64,000 bases of DNA from Bacteroides propionicigenes (GCF_018390535.1 NZ_JAHBBW010000002.1:62001-126000), one strand, 5' to 3'. Positions 14,948 to 25,505 are shown, counted from the stretch's first letter. Translations and numbers: made by a program. The notes: generated by a model not told the origin, from the letters alone.

Positions 14948-16099
14948 TTATAATAAAGCCTTTACTGCTGCATCCAAATCCTTAATTGTCTCACCGCGAG
15001 CACTCAATTCGCTCTTCTTGTTTATAAGGAAAACCGCAGGAAGCGACTGTACATTATAAGCGGCAGCTATACTGGAATATACTCCATTAGCATCACGTAC
15101 ACACACCCATGGCAAGTTATCAGCAGTTGTTTTCCAATAATGCTCATCAGCATCCAAAGAAACCTGATAAATCTCCAAACCCTGAGCGGCATACTTATCA
15201 TACAAATCGCGCAACATATAATTATGTGTAGGAGAAACCGCACTCTGATAAATCGTAAAATCCAAGAGAACAGCTTTGCCCTTCAGATCACTCAATTTGT
15301 GCATATTACCCTTCATATCACGCAGGTTAATGTCAATTATACCGATTTCCGAAACAGCTTCCGTAGGCAATTCCACAACCTTTTGCTGCGGAGCACGGGT
15401 ATTCTTCATCCCCTTTATCACAATATTATAAAGATTCTTTGAACGGTCGGCGTGCGGATAGTAATTATTCAGGCTGGTCGCCACAGCAGCAAAGCACTTA
15501 ATATCATCCTTATTGTTCAACGGATCGAATATCAGATAATTATTCAATTTCTGAAACAAGGCAAAATAAGCTGCAGCTGTATTGGGAGCTGCAAAAATAT
15601 AGCTTATCTTCACTTCATCCTTGTAGTTCTTCATCAGTGTGGCAAGGCTGTCTTCAAACATATCAGCTCCAATCTGATGGGCTTGCATACTCTGAATCAA
15701 CGCATTCACATTGGTTTGAAGCTGCATTTGCTTCAAGGTAAGTTCTTTTATTTTCACACTATTTGCCGAACCCTCTACTGAGTAAGCTGTAGAAAAATCC
15801 GTATACGGTGCATCCACCCGGACAGTTTCTGTAGAATCTATGGAAAAGTTGATAACCTTGTCATCTACCCTCAAACGATAAAACTCCGGAGATGCCGGAC
15901 GTGTCTGCTTGAAAGCAAATGTACCATTGCCTTTCAGCCGGACAGAGTCCAAAGGAACGATACCTTCCAGAGCCGAAGCTTCCAAATAAAGAACCCTACC
16001 ATCAGCACCGGATATTTCGCCTTCCACTTTAAATTTCGGTTCAGAATCACATGCGCTAAGCCCTAAAACAGCCAACGCTACAAAAAGAATCTTTTTCAT
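14948..16099 (-). CDS. Thioredoxin-fold lipoprotein with DUF4369, no CXXC
   Basis: A 383-residue lipoprotein (lipobox LGLSAC, Cys17). Residues about 22-125 match DUF4369, the beta-rich N-terminal domain found on Bacteroidetes TlpA-like proteins. A helical middle follows, then a thioredoxin/AhpC-like domain (about 250-383). Where the active site should be (normally DFWASWCxxC) it reads LDFTIYQSAVSPTHN, so both redox cysteines are missing and ordinary disulfide exchange is not possible. It may bind a partner or ligand instead. It is monocistronic with its own promoter. Confidence 0.85.
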   Translation of the reverse strand: MKKILFVALAVLGLSACDSEPKFKVEGEISGADGRVLYLEASALEGIVPLDSVRLKGNGTFAFKQTRPASPEFYRLRVDDKVINFSIDSTETVRVDAPYTDFSTAYSVEGSANSVKIKELTLKQMQLQTNVNALIQSMQAHQIGADMFEDSLATLMKNYKDEVKISYIFAAPNTAAAYFALFQKLNNYLIFDPLNNKDDIKCFAAVATSLNNYYPHADRSKNLYNIVIKGMKNTRAPQQKVVELPTEAVSEIGIIDINLRDMKGNMHKLSDLKGKAVLLDFTIYQSAVSPTHNYMLRDLYDKYAAQGLEIYQVSLDADEHYWKTTADNLPWVCVRDANGVYSSIAAAYNVQSLPAVFLINKKSELSARGETIKDLDAAVKALL

Positions 16100-16128
16100 A
16101 TTTCGTGTATTTTTCTAAAAAGAACGTG

Positions 16129-16136
16129 CAAATATA
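16129..16136 (-). promoter_or_regulatory. Promoter -7 box of the DUF4369 lipoprotein gene
   Basis: TATATTTG on the minus strand, 30 bases before the start codon. Confidence 0.55.
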
Positions 16137-16252
16137 CTTCTTTTCACGGTTAGTCAAAGCATTTTCCCGCTTCTTACACTTATAAAAGTGCAAAAAACAA
16201 CTAAATACAAACTTTTTATCTCATTCCCACCGCATTACACGAATAAAATATG

Positions 16253-16260
16253 TATCTTTG
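16253..16260 (+). promoter_or_regulatory. Promoter -7 box of pnp
   Basis: TATCTTTG, an exact TAnnTTTG match, 39 bases upstream of the pnp ATG. A clear TTTG -33 box is not seen. Confidence 0.6.
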
Positions 16261-16299
16261 CGGGAATTTTGAAAGAAATATAGATATAAAACATTTTTT

Positions 16300-18450
16300 A
16301 TGATTAACCCAATTGTTAAGACGATCGAGCTTCCTGATGGCAGAACCATCACGCTCGAAACGGGAAAGCTGGCAAAACAGGCAGACGGTTCTGTAATGCT
16401 TCGTATGGGCAACACCATGCTTTTAGCTACTGTTTGTGCCGCCAAGGACGCAGTTCCCGGAACAGATTTTATGCCGTTACAGGTAGAGTACAAAGAAAAA
16501 TTCTCCGCATTCGGGCGTTTCCCCGGAGGTTTTACAAAACGCGAAGGTCGCGCTTCTGATTATGAAATCCTTACTTGCCGACTCGTTGACCGTGCTCTCC
16601 GCCCCTTATTCCCCGATAATTTTCACGCAGAGGTATATGTAAACATCATCCTCTTTTCCGCAGACGGCGTTGATATGCCGGATGCGTTGGCAGGACTTGC
16701 AGCTTCCGCTGCCCTTGCAGTTTCAGATATTCCTTTCAACGGACCTATTTCCGAAGTACGTGTAGCACGTATCAATGGCGAATTCGTTATCAACCCTACT
16801 TTCGAGCAACTGGAAAAAGCCGACATGGACCTTATGGTAGGCGCCACTTATGAAAACATCATGATGGTAGAAGGTGAAATGAGCGAAGTCTCCGAGAAAG
16901 ATTTGCTGGAAGCCATGAAGGCTGCTCACGAAGCAATCAAAATACAATGTAAAGCCCAAATGGAACTTGCCGAAGAGGTTGGTTCTACCGTAAAACGTGA
17001 ATACTGTCACGAAGTAAACGATGAAGAGCTTCGCAAGGCTGTTCACGATGCTTGCTATGACAAGGCTTATGCCATTGCTGCTTCCGGCAACAAGAACAAG
17101 CACGAACGTATGGACGCTTTCGATGCTATCCGCGAAGAATTCAAAGCGCAGTTCAGTGAAGAAGAACTGGAAGAAAAAGCTCCGCTTATCGACCGTTACT
17201 ATCACGATGTTGAGAAAGAAGCTATGCGCCGTTCCATCTTGGACGAAGGCAAGCGTCTTGACGGACGTAAGACCACCGAAATCCGTCCTATTTGGTGCGA
17301 AATCGGTTACCTGCCCGGTCCTCACGGTTCCGCTATCTTCACACGTGGTGAAACCCAGTCTTTGTCTACGGTTACTTTAGGTACCAAACTGGACGAAAAG
17401 ATTATCGACGATGTTCTGGAACATGGAAAAGAACGTTTCTTGTTGCATTACAACTTCCCGCCGTTCTCTACGGGCGAAGCGAAGGCACAGCGTGGTGTAG
17501 GCCGTCGCGAAATCGGTCACGGTCACCTTGCATGGCGTGCACTGAAAGGACAAATTCCTGCAGACTATCCGTACGTAGTGCGTGTAGTATCCGATATACT
17601 CGAATCAAACGGTTCTTCTTCTATGGCTACCGTATGTGCCGGTACACTGGCGCTGATGGATGCCGGCGTAAAAATCAAGAAACCCGTATCCGGTATCGCA
17701 ATGGGATTGATTAAGAACGCAGGCGAAGAGAAATATGCCGTATTATCCGACATCCTCGGTGATGAAGACCACCTTGGAGATATGGACTTCAAGGTAACCG
17801 GAACAAAAGACGGTATCACCGCTACTCAGATGGATATCAAGGTAGACGGTCTGTCTTATGAGATTCTTGAAAAAGCGTTGTTGCAGGCTAAAGAAGGTCG
17901 CGAATACATCTTGGGCAAAATCACTGAATGTATTGCAGAACCGCATGATGATCTGAAACCGCATGCTCCTCGCATCGAAACCATGACTATTCCTAAAGAA
18001 TTCATCGGTGCCGTAATCGGTCCGGGCGGAAAGATTATTCAGGGTATGCAGGAAGAAACCGGTGCAACAATCACCATTGAAGAAATAGACAACATCGGTA
18101 GAATTGAAATTGCCGGAACCAACAAGAAAAGCATTGACGATGCAATGCGTATCATCAAAGGTATCGTAGCTGTACCGGAAGTAGGCGAAGTCTACAAAGG
18201 CAAAGTACGCTCCATCATGCCTTACGGTGCATTCGTTGAGTTCTTGCCGGGCAAGGACGGCTTGCTCCACATTTCCGAAATCGACTGGAAACGTCTGGAA
18301 ACAGTAGAAGAAGCCGGAATTAAGGAAGGTAACGAAATAGACGTGAAGTTGCTCGACATCGACCCGAAGACAGGTAAGTTCAAACTTTCCCGCAAAGTAT
18401 TGCTTCCAAGACCGGAAAAACAAGAAAGACCGGAAAAGAAAGAAAAATAA
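16300..18450 (+). CDS. pnp: Polyribonucleotide nucleotidyltransferase (PNPase)
   Basis: A 716-residue 3'-5' phosphorolytic exoribonuclease of RNA turnover. Two RNase PH-like cores are visible (about 10-230 and 320-540), linked by the helical PNPase domain. The second core carries FTRGETQSL and the acidic site around [18 protein letters not shown] domain with [12 protein letters not shown] (about 565-615) and an S1 domain with [17 protein letters not shown] (about 630-700) follow. Length and order match the family. The basic tail after S1 is short. It is monocistronic, with a terminator 29 bases after the stop. Confidence 0.97.
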   Translation: MINPIVKTIELPDGRTITLETGKLAKQADGSVMLRMGNTMLLATVCAAKDAVPGTDFMPLQVEYKEKFSAFGRFPGGFTKREGRASDYEILTCRLVDRALRPLFPDNFHAEVYVNIILFSADGVDMPDALAGLAASAALAVSDIPFNGPISEVRVARINGEFVINPTFEQLEKADMDLMVGATYENIMMVEGEMSEVSEKDLLEAMKAAHEAIKIQCKAQMELAEEVGSTVKREYCHEVNDEELRKAVHDACYDKAYAIAASGNKNKHERMDAFDAIREEFKAQFSEEELEEKAPLIDRYYHDVEKEAMRRSILDEGKRLDGRKTTEIRPIWCEIGYLPGPHGSAIFTRGETQSLSTVTLGTKLDEKIIDDVLEHGKERFLLHYNFPPFSTGEAKAQRGVGRREIGHGHLAWRALKGQIPADYPYVVRVVSDILESNGSSSMATVCAGTLALMDAGVKIKKPVSGIAMGLIKNAGEEKYAVLSDILGDEDHLGDMDFKVTGTKDGITATQMDIKVDGLSYEILEKALLQAKEGREYILGKITECIAEPHDDLKPHAPRIETMTIPKEFIGAVIGPGGKIIQGMQEETGATITIEEIDNIGRIEIAGTNKKSIDDAMRIIKGIVAVPEVGEVYKGKVRSIMPYGAFVEFLPGKDGLLHISEIDWKRLETVEEAGIKEGNEIDVKLLDIDPKTGKFKLSRKVLLPRPEKQERPEKKEK

Positions 18451-18478
18451 TCCTTATTAAACATATCAGGATTAATAA

Positions 18479-18500
18479 GCTCGGCAGTAGTCTGCCGGGC
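18479..18500 (+). terminator. Rho-independent terminator of pnp
   Basis: GCTCGGCAG and CTGCCGGGC pair (one G-U) around a TAGT loop, followed by TTTCTTTTTG. Confidence 0.9.
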
Positions 18501-18623
18501 TTTCTTTTTGTTCCAGCCCGCCAATGACAGTTATAAAAACAATGAATATTGTTTGCATATTACGAAAAGATTGCGTTGTTTTGTCATGTGAAACCTTAAA
18601 TCGCACAAAAAAAGCTCAGCTAA

Positions 18624-19184
18624 ATGTCCGATTCTACCAAATTACATACAATGGACCTTTTCTCACGTTTTTTTCAAGAGAACCAAGAAAAGTTCCTGAC
18701 TTTTGCTTATTCCTACCTCAGAAACAAAGCGGAAGCCGAGGATGTATTGATGGAGTCCATGATTTCCCTATGGGAGCACCGAGAACGATGGGAAGAAGGA
18801 AGCAACTTAAAAGCGCTGATGCTGACCATCATCAAGAACAAAGCGCTCAACCTTCTGGAACACAAACAAATCCGTCTGCGTGCGGAAGAAGACATCAACA
18901 GTCACAGCCAGCGGGAGCTGAATTTACGTATATCTACTTTGAAAGCTTGTGAACCCGAACTGATATTCGATGCCGAAATACAACACATCGTTCATAAAGC
19001 GTTGGAGCAAATGCCACAACAGAGCCGGACTATTTTCATGCTAAGCCGCTATCAGAATCTTCCCAACAGGCAAATAGCCGAACAACTGCATATTTCACTG
19101 AAAACCGTAGAGGCACACATCACCAAAGCTTTACGCATATTGCGGTTGGAATTAAAAGATTATTTGGCTTCTATACTCCTCTAA
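18624..19184 (+). CDS. ECF-type RNA polymerase sigma factor
   Basis: A 186-residue sigma-70 family factor of the ECF group used in Bacteroides to control SusCD-type uptake loci. Region 2 (about 15-80: FAYSYLRNKAEAEDVLMESM) and region 4 (about 125-180: QNLPNRQIAEQLHISLKTVEAHI) are clear. There is no region 1 or 3. The first codons could be trimmed to a Met at 18651. The gene is followed 119 bases later by its FecR-type anti-sigma factor and then by susC, the usual order of a trans-envelope signalling system: substrate binding at SusC is passed to FecR, which releases this factor. Confidence 0.93.
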   Translation: MSDSTKLHTMDLFSRFFQENQEKFLTFAYSYLRNKAEAEDVLMESMISLWEHRERWEEGSNLKALMLTIIKNKALNLLEHKQIRLRAEEDINSHSQRELNLRISTLKACEPELIFDAEIQHIVHKALEQMPQQSRTIFMLSRYQNLPNRQIAEQLHISLKTVEAHITKALRILRLELKDYLASILL

Positions 19185-19303
19185 AACGTTAAATTCACCT
19201 TTATTCAAAAAAAGTTTCATTTTTCAATAGGGTTGTTTCCGTCTCAGCGGTTATGTATACAGAAGGGTCCTGAAAGTCCTTTCTTAAACAAACAACTTTT
19301 ATT

Positions 19304-20239
19304 ATGATAAATCAAGAATTACTATATAAGTATTTTAAAGGAAAAACTTCTATTGAAGAAGAAAAGCAGATTTTGGATTGGGTTGAAGCCTCCGAGGAAA
19401 ACCGGGAAACCTACCTGAAAGAACGTATGCTGTTCGATGTATCTTTATTCTCCACCAAACAAGATAATGAGAAAAAAACAATACGTCTCATACCCATGCT
19501 CCGTTGGACTGCGCGTATTGCAGCAGCTATCATCATAGCTGTATCCGGTTACTATATGACCACAGATTATATCTATAATAGAGACTCACAGCCCCAAACC
19601 ATCACTGTGCCTGCCGGACAGCGTGCCCAAATCACGCTTGCCGATGGTACACGTGTATGGTTGAACGCTAAATCAACACTGACCTATGCTTCCGACTTCG
19701 GCCGCAACGAACGCAATGTGAAATTGGACGGTGAAGCCTACTTCGAGGTTGCCAAGAACAAGAAACTGCCATTCTACGTACATACAGAGATGAATAAAGT
19801 AAGAGTTGTCGGAACCTGCTTCAATGTTTGCGCATACAAGGGCAGCAGAGAGTTTGAAACTACTTTGGTAGAAGGTATTGTAGACATTTATCCAAGCTGC
19901 AATGACCAAGTGATTACTCGCCTGCAAAAGGATGAATTCTTTGCCAACTACGACGGACGTTGCAAGAAAACGATTCTTCCTTCCTACGAATATCTTCGTT
20001 GGAAAGAAGGATTATACTGTTTCGACGATGTTCCGTTCAGCGGTATTTTAGATAAACTTGAGAAATACTACAATGTAAAAATAACCGTTACTAACCCCAG
20101 ACTACTGACTCACGAAGGTCTGACCGGTAAGTTCAGAGAGCAGGACGGTATTGAGCACATCTTGCGGACCATCTCCAAAGAGCATCCGTTCAAGTTCAGT
20201 ATCAATGAAGACAAAGACTCGATAATCATATATGAATAA
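19304..20239 (+). CDS. FecR-family anti-sigma factor
   Basis: A 311-residue inner-membrane protein expected to hold the upstream ECF factor inactive. The N-terminal cytoplasmic segment (about 1-65) is acidic. A single membrane span follows at about 68-88 (WTARIAAAIIIAVSGYYMTT). The periplasmic part contains the FecR domain (about 100-200, VPAGQRAQITLADGTRVWLN opening) and a C-terminal STN-like DUF4974 domain (about 240-311, FDDVPFSGILDKLEKYYNV), which should contact the STN domain of the SusC protein encoded next. The three genes form a complete signalling chain. Confidence 0.93.
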   Translation: MINQELLYKYFKGKTSIEEEKQILDWVEASEENRETYLKERMLFDVSLFSTKQDNEKKTIRLIPMLRWTARIAAAIIIAVSGYYMTTDYIYNRDSQPQTITVPAGQRAQITLADGTRVWLNAKSTLTYASDFGRNERNVKLDGEAYFEVAKNKKLPFYVHTEMNKVRVVGTCFNVCAYKGSREFETTLVEGIVDIYPSCNDQVITRLQKDEFFANYDGRCKKTILPSYEYLRWKEGLYCFDDVPFSGILDKLEKYYNVKITVTNPRLLTHEGLTGKFREQDGIEHILRTISKEHPFKFSINEDKDSIIIYE

Positions 20240-20341
20240 ATAAAGAACCTTTGAATTTAGTACCAACCCCCTTAAAAACAAATAATATGAAACCATAGCA
20301 GAAACAGACTAAAATTTCACCTTCCCTTTTTGATATAAAAA

Positions 20342-20371
20342 GATCGGAAAGTACCCCCATACTTTCCGATC
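20342..20371 (+). promoter_or_regulatory. Hairpin in the susC leader
   Basis: A perfect 12-bp stem (20342-20353 with 20360-20371) with a CCCCCA loop lies between fecR and susC. No T-run follows, so it looks less like a terminator than a leader structure or processing site; attenuation between fecR and susC is possible. Confidence 0.5.
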
Positions 20372-20428
20372 CGAAACAGTCAAAAATCGACCTTAATCAA
20401 TTTATTAACTTAACACAGTGACAAAGAT

Positions 20429-23400
20429 ATGAGAAAAATTTCTTTGAACGGGCTTTTTTGTCCAAAAAGTTTTGAATTTAAGCAATTATTGCGTACCATG
20501 AAGATCACACTATTCCTTCTCCTGTTTGTAACATTCCAAGCATACTGCGGGAATAGTTACTCGCAGAATGCCAAAGTAAGTATCCCCAATTCCCAGTTGA
20601 GAGTAGGTCAGGTACTGTCCAAAATCGAGTCACAAACAGAGTATTTGTTTGTGTACAACAAGAAGAACGTAGATGTTCGCCGCACCGTCAATGTAGAAGC
20701 GGAAAACTTGTCTGTGTCCGAACTTTTGGATGAAGTATTTGCCGGAACAAACATTAAATATGTAATGGAAGGCAAGAACATTGTCCTGACCAAAAAAGGT
20801 GAAAATATAGAAAATACCACCGGAGCACAACAAGAAAGAGTTACCGTAAAAGGTGTTGTCACCGACTCCAAAGGCGAACCGATTATCGGTGCAAACGTAC
20901 TGGAAAAGGGAACGACAAACGGCATCATTACCAACCTCGATGGTGAATTCACCCTCAATGCGCCTGTCAATGCCACTTTAATTATCTCCTATATAGGTTA
21001 TGAACCCATAAACATTGTACTCAACGGTCGCACATCGCTAAAAATCCAAATGAAAGAAGAAGCTTTGGCCCTGGAAACCGTTGTTGTAACAGCTATGGGT
21101 ATCAAGAAAAAAGAAGCTTCCCTGACTTACTCTACCCAACAAGTAGGCGGCGATGAACTGACCCGCGCCAAAGACCCCAATATGATTAACGCTCTTGCCG
21201 GCAAAACGGCAGGTGTATCCATCACCCGCAACTCTTCCGGTCTGGGCGGTTCCGCTAAAGTTTCCATTCGTGGTATCCGTTCCGCCAATGCCGACGGCAA
21301 CAACCAACCGCTATACGTCATCGACGGCGTACCCATGCTGAACAGTGTAGCCGAACAGGCGTTCTCCGCCATGGGCGGCAACAACGATGCCGGCAACCGC
21401 GACTCCGGCGACGGCATCTCCAACTTAAACCCGGATGATATTGAAAGCATGAGCATTCTGAAAGGCGCTTCCGCAGCCGCCCTTTACGGTTCCCAAGCCG
21501 CCAACGGCGTAATCCTGATTACCACCAAGAAAGGGAAAGCCGGTATGCAACGCATCGTATTCAATTCCAACCTGACCGTAGACCATGCCATTTGCCTGCC
21601 CGAATTCCAAGACAGATACGGCGCAAGCGGGGCTACAAGCTGGGGGGCAAGTTCGGAAAACGCAAACTCCAAACCCATAAAGGCTTACGACAACGTTGGC
21701 GACTATTTCAGTAACGGAGTTACCGCCACCAACTCCCTGTCTATCATGACAGGTAAGGAAAAAATGCAGACCTACTTCTCTTACGCCAACACCACCGCCA
21801 AAGGTATTGTCGACGTAAACAAACTGCAAAAGCATAATATCACGTTCCGCGAAACAGCCTCCTTATTCAACGACCGCCTGACATTGGATGCCAACGTAAA
21901 CCTGATGACCCAGAAAATCAAGAACCGTCCTACTTCCGGCGGATATTACATGAACCCGTTGGTAGGTCTGTACACCTTTCCGCGCGGTGAAGACCTCGGA
22001 GTATACCGCAACAACAACGGTTTTGAGAAATACGATGAAAGCAGAGCCATGCCCCTGCAAAACTGGTATACAGAAATCAACGGATTCTCCCAGAACCCCT
22101 ATTGGCTGACAAACAGAGTAACCGGTACCGACAAGCGTTTCCGTACATTGGCTTCTTTAAGCGCCAATCTGAAGATAACCGACTGGTTCAGCGTCCAGGC
22201 ACGCGGCAACGTGGACTACATCAATGATAACTACGACCAGAAAATGTATGCCGGTACAGCTGCCGACGTGGCACACCAAAACGGCCGTTACATAAAAATG
22301 AACCGCCAAGACTTTATGGTTTACGGCGACTTCATGGCTATGTTCAACAAAACATGGAATGATTGGAGTTTGAATGCAGCCATAGGCAGCAGCATCAATA
22401 CCACCAAAGTGAACTCATTGAGCCTTGACTCCGGTAAATCGGGTTTGTACAAAGCCAATGTCTTTACAGTTCCCAACATGAACCTCAGCGGTGCAGGCAC
22501 TTCATTCATAGACGAGACAGCCAACCAAAGACGCACCATCCAGTCCATATTCGCCACCGCACAAATCGGTTGGAAAGAAAGCGTTTATCTGGATGTCACC
22601 GCACGCAACGACTGGTCTTCCACGCTTGCCAATACCAAGAGCGAAAACTCCGGCTTCTTCTATCCCTCGGTAGGTCTTTCATGGATTCTCAACAAGACAC
22701 TCAATCTGCCGGAATGGATTAGCTTCGGCAAAGTACGCGCCTCGTGGGCACAAGTAGGTAACGACCTGCCCATCGGCATCACCAGTCCCGCACAGACCAT
22801 CACGGCAGGCGGTGTAGTGAAACCCATCGACTATTACTTTGCAGAAGACCTGAAACCTGAAATCAGCAACTCTATCGAGGTAGGTACCGAATGGAAGTTC
22901 CTCAACAGCCGTCTGGATTTTGATTTCACATTCTACCGCACAGACACCAAGAACCAGCTGATTCGCGTAAACACTACCGCAGAAAAGCGTCCTTACCGCT
23001 GGATTAACGCAGGTAAGATACGCAATACGGGTGTTGAAATCACCTTAGGAGCCACCCCGCTGATGAACGATAATTTCCGTTGGAAAACCCAGTTCAATTT
23101 TGCCACCAACAAGAACGAGATTGTTTCTTTGGGCGGCACACCCAACTTCCAATATGCTTCGGGCAACGTAAGTATGCCTTATAAGATGATGGTTGTAGAG
23201 GGCGGTTCGCTGGGCGACATTTACGGTAATGTATTCGTACGCGATGCAAACGGAAAAATCTTGCTGGAACCCGCAACAGACAAAGACGGAAATCCCAATG
23301 CCAAAGCCGGTCTGCCACAAGTAACAACCGACAAAGCCGCCAAAATCGGCAACTTCAATCCCGACTGGACACTGGGCTGGAGCAATACCGTAACATACAA

Positions 23401-23866
23401 GGGCTTCTCCCTCTATTTCCTGATTGACGCACGTGTAGGCGGTGAAGTAGTTTCGCTGACACAGGCCGCGCTGGACTACGCAGGTGTAAGCAAGGTCACC
23501 GGCGATGCCCGCAACGCAGGCTACTATATGCTGGAAGGACAAAAGATTGACGATGTACAAAAGTTCTATCAAATGGTGGGCGACCGAGGCAACGGTACAA
23601 CAGAATTTTACTGTTATGACGGAACCAACATCCGTTTGCGCGAAATCTCATTAGGCTATTCCTTCCCGCAACAGATGCTCGAAAGAACAGGCTTCATTAA
23701 AGGTGTAGACCTGTCACTGGTAGCACGCAACTTGTTCTTCTTCTACAAAGACGCCCCATTCGACCCGGATGCGACCATGTCGGTAGGCAATGATAACCAA
23801 GGTTTGGACACCTTCGGTATGCCTTCAACGAGAAACATCGGATTCAACATTAAATTTACCTTCTAA
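20429..23866 (+). CDS. SusC-like TonB-dependent outer membrane transporter
   Basis: A 1145-residue outer membrane importer for a glycan or other nutrient bound by the SusD partner. An N-terminal extension before the signal (signal core MKITLFLLLFVTFQAYC, codons 24-40) is usual for sigma/anti-sigma-linked SusC proteins; translation could also begin at 20498. Domains in order: STN signalling domain (about 55-110), carboxypeptidase-like beta-sandwich (about 135-220, GVVTDSKGEPIIGANV), plug (about 230-365, LYVIDGVP and GAAALYGSQAANGVI), then a 22-strand barrel ending in a terminal Phe (NIKFTF). The STN domain means that it signals to the FecR protein upstream. susD follows 13 bases later. Confidence 0.96.
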   Translation: MRKISLNGLFCPKSFEFKQLLRTMKITLFLLLFVTFQAYCGNSYSQNAKVSIPNSQLRVGQVLSKIESQTEYLFVYNKKNVDVRRTVNVEAENLSVSELLDEVFAGTNIKYVMEGKNIVLTKKGENIENTTGAQQERVTVKGVVTDSKGEPIIGANVLEKGTTNGIITNLDGEFTLNAPVNATLIISYIGYEPINIVLNGRTSLKIQMKEEALALETVVVTAMGIKKKEASLTYSTQQVGGDELTRAKDPNMINALAGKTAGVSITRNSSGLGGSAKVSIRGIRSANADGNNQPLYVIDGVPMLNSVAEQAFSAMGGNNDAGNRDSGDGISNLNPDDIESMSILKGASAAALYGSQAANGVILITTKKGKAGMQRIVFNSNLTVDHAICLPEFQDRYGASGATSWGASSENANSKPIKAYDNVGDYFSNGVTATNSLSIMTGKEKMQTYFSYANTTAKGIVDVNKLQKHNITFRETASLFNDRLTLDANVNLMTQKIKNRPTSGGYYMNPLVGLYTFPRGEDLGVYRNNNGFEKYDESRAMPLQNWYTEINGFSQNPYWLTNRVTGTDKRFRTLASLSANLKITDWFSVQARGNVDYINDNYDQKMYAGTAADVAHQNGRYIKMNRQDFMVYGDFMAMFNKTWNDWSLNAAIGSSINTTKVNSLSLDSGKSGLYKANVFTVPNMNLSGAGTSFIDETANQRRTIQSIFATAQIGWKESVYLDVTARNDWSSTLANTKSENSGFFYPSVGLSWILNKTLNLPEWISFGKVRASWAQVGNDLPIGITSPAQTITAGGVVKPIDYYFAEDLKPEISNSIEVGTEWKFLNSRLDFDFTFYRTDTKNQLIRVNTTAEKRPYRWINAGKIRNTGVEITLGATPLMNDNFRWKTQFNFATNKNEIVSLGGTPNFQYASGNVSMPYKMMVVEGGSLGDIYGNVFVRDANGKILLEPATDKDGNPNAKAGLPQVTTDKAAKIGNFNPDWTLGWSNTVTYKGFSLYFLIDARVGGEVVSLTQAALDYAGVSKVTGDARNAGYYMLEGQKIDDVQKFYQMVGDRGNGTTEFYCYDGTNIRLREISLGYSFPQQMLERTGFIKGVDLSLVARNLFFFYKDAPFDPDATMSVGNDNQGLDTFGMPSTRNIGFNIKFTF

Positions 23867-23879
23867 ACACCCGAACAAT

Positions 23880-25505
23880 ATGAATAAGATAAAATATACA
23901 ACCGCACTACTCCTCGGCGGTCTCCTGAGCTTCACAGCTTGTACCGATAACTTCGCAGACTTCAACAGCACCGACGGAGCCTATACAGACGAATTGCAGA
24001 AGTACGATAACCAGACCAATCTCGTTCCCTTCTCCACCATCCAGAAGGGTATCATCTACCAAACGGGGATAGACGGAACAGACTGGCAATACCAAATCAT
24101 ACAGAACTTAGCGGCAGATATGTTCTGCGGATATTTCCACGACATGGTAGGCTCATTCAACGCCAACAACTCCACGTACAACTTGAATAACGGCTGGACA
24201 AGCGCCATGTGGGTATATACCTACGGATATGTCATGCCATCCATCGCCGATGCGGAAGCGCTGAATACAGAAAAGGAGTGGCCGCTCTATCATGCCATCA
24301 CCAAAATTCTGAAAGTAGCAACCCTGCACCGCGTGAGCGACTATTACGGTCCTATCCTGTACGACGGATTTGGGACAGCCGACCAGAAACCGCAGTCCCA
24401 AGAAGAAGTTTACAAACGTTTCTTCGAAGATTTGGGCACAGCAGTAAACATTCTAAAAGATTATAAAGGCGGCGTATCTTTTGAAAGTGCCGACTTCATG
24501 ATGCCCGAAGGCAAACGTACCCCCGCACAATGGCTGAAATTCGCCAACTCCCTCCGCCTGCGCCTGGCAATGCGCGTATCCAACGTAGCTCCCGCACTGG
24601 CAGAGGAACAAGCTAAAGCGGCTTTGGATGCAACCAACGGCGGCGTACTGGAGACAGCCAACGAAACGGTAGGCGAATATGGCATCCGTAACCCGCTGGG
24701 CGGTGTTTCCGGTTGGAGCGAAGTCTATATGAACGCTAATCTGGAGTCTTTCTTAAAAGGCTATAACGACCCTCGCATCAAATCTTACTTCAACCTTGCA
24801 CAAGACGGTAGAGACAAAGACGGAAACATAACCAAAGAAGTGGCCGGCGTGAAACAGTTGAGCAGTATTGAAGATGCGTACAAAGGTATCCGTCAGGGAA
24901 CAGGCGTAGCAGACAACCGCTACTCCACCCACTCTCAAACCACTATTACGACCGGCAGTAAGATTGTTATCATGAGTGCTGCCGAGGTATGGTTCCTGCG
25001 TGCAGAAGCTGCCTTAAGAGGCTACACTTCCGAGAATGTGGAAAGCTGTTACAAGCAAGGCATCACCGTATCTTTCTCCCAATGGGATGCCAGCGGCGTA
25101 AGCGAATACCTTGAAAATGACCTAAAACCCGCGCCCTATACAGACACATTCGACAAGGAATTCGATGCTGCCGCCACAACGGACATTACTCCCAAATGGG
25201 ATGAAAGCGCCACCACCGAAAAGAAATTAGAAAGAATCATTACCCAAAAGTGGCTGGCACTCTATCCGGAAGGCTGCGAAGCGTGGGCGGAACAACGCCG
25301 AACCGGTTATCCCCAGCTTTTCAAGGTTGTAGTGAACAACAGCGGCAATACCATCAGCACCGAAGACATGATCCGCCGCGTATTCTTCAACCAAGACTAC
25401 AAAACGGACAACAAAGCATTGTATGACGCTTTAGTAAGCAAACTGGGTGGTGCAGACAATGGCGGCACACGTCTTTGGTGGGATGCCGGACGGAATAACT
25501 TTTAG
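23880..25505 (+). CDS. SusD/RagB-like nutrient-binding lipoprotein
   Basis: A 541-residue surface lipoprotein that caps the SusC channel. I chose the ATG at 23880, where a clean lipoprotein signal starts (LLSFTAC lipobox); upstream in-frame codons overlap susC. It contains the SusD-like helical TPR core; a C-terminal motif with EKKLERIITQKWLALYPEG and EAWAEQRRTGYP is typical of the SusD-like_2 branch. No glycoside hydrolase, protease or sulfatase gene follows, so the ligand cannot be guessed from neighbours and could be a peptide or small nutrient. Confidence 0.94.
   Translation: MNKIKYTTALLLGGLLSFTACTDNFADFNSTDGAYTDELQKYDNQTNLVPFSTIQKGIIYQTGIDGTDWQYQIIQNLAADMFCGYFHDMVGSFNANNSTYNLNNGWTSAMWVYTYGYVMPSIADAEALNTEKEWPLYHAITKILKVATLHRVSDYYGPILYDGFGTADQKPQSQEEVYKRFFEDLGTAVNILKDYKGGVSFESADFMMPEGKRTPAQWLKFANSLRLRLAMRVSNVAPALAEEQAKAALDATNGGVLETANETVGEYGIRNPLGGVSGWSEVYMNANLESFLKGYNDPRIKSYFNLAQDGRDKDGNITKEVAGVKQLSSIEDAYKGIRQGTGVADNRYSTHSQTTITTGSKIVIMSAAEVWFLRAEAALRGYTSENVESCYKQGITVSFSQWDASGVSEYLENDLKPAPYTDTFDKEFDAAATTDITPKWDESATTEKKLERIITQKWLALYPEGCEAWAEQRRTGYPQLFKVVVNNSGNTISTEDMIRRVFFNQDYKTDNKALYDALVSKLGGADNGGTRLWWDAGRNNF

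Noticed and set aside
18524..18952. 142-codon ORF overlapping the ECF sigma gene start
   Set aside because: Out-of-frame shadow; the sigma factor frame has clear regions 2 and 4.
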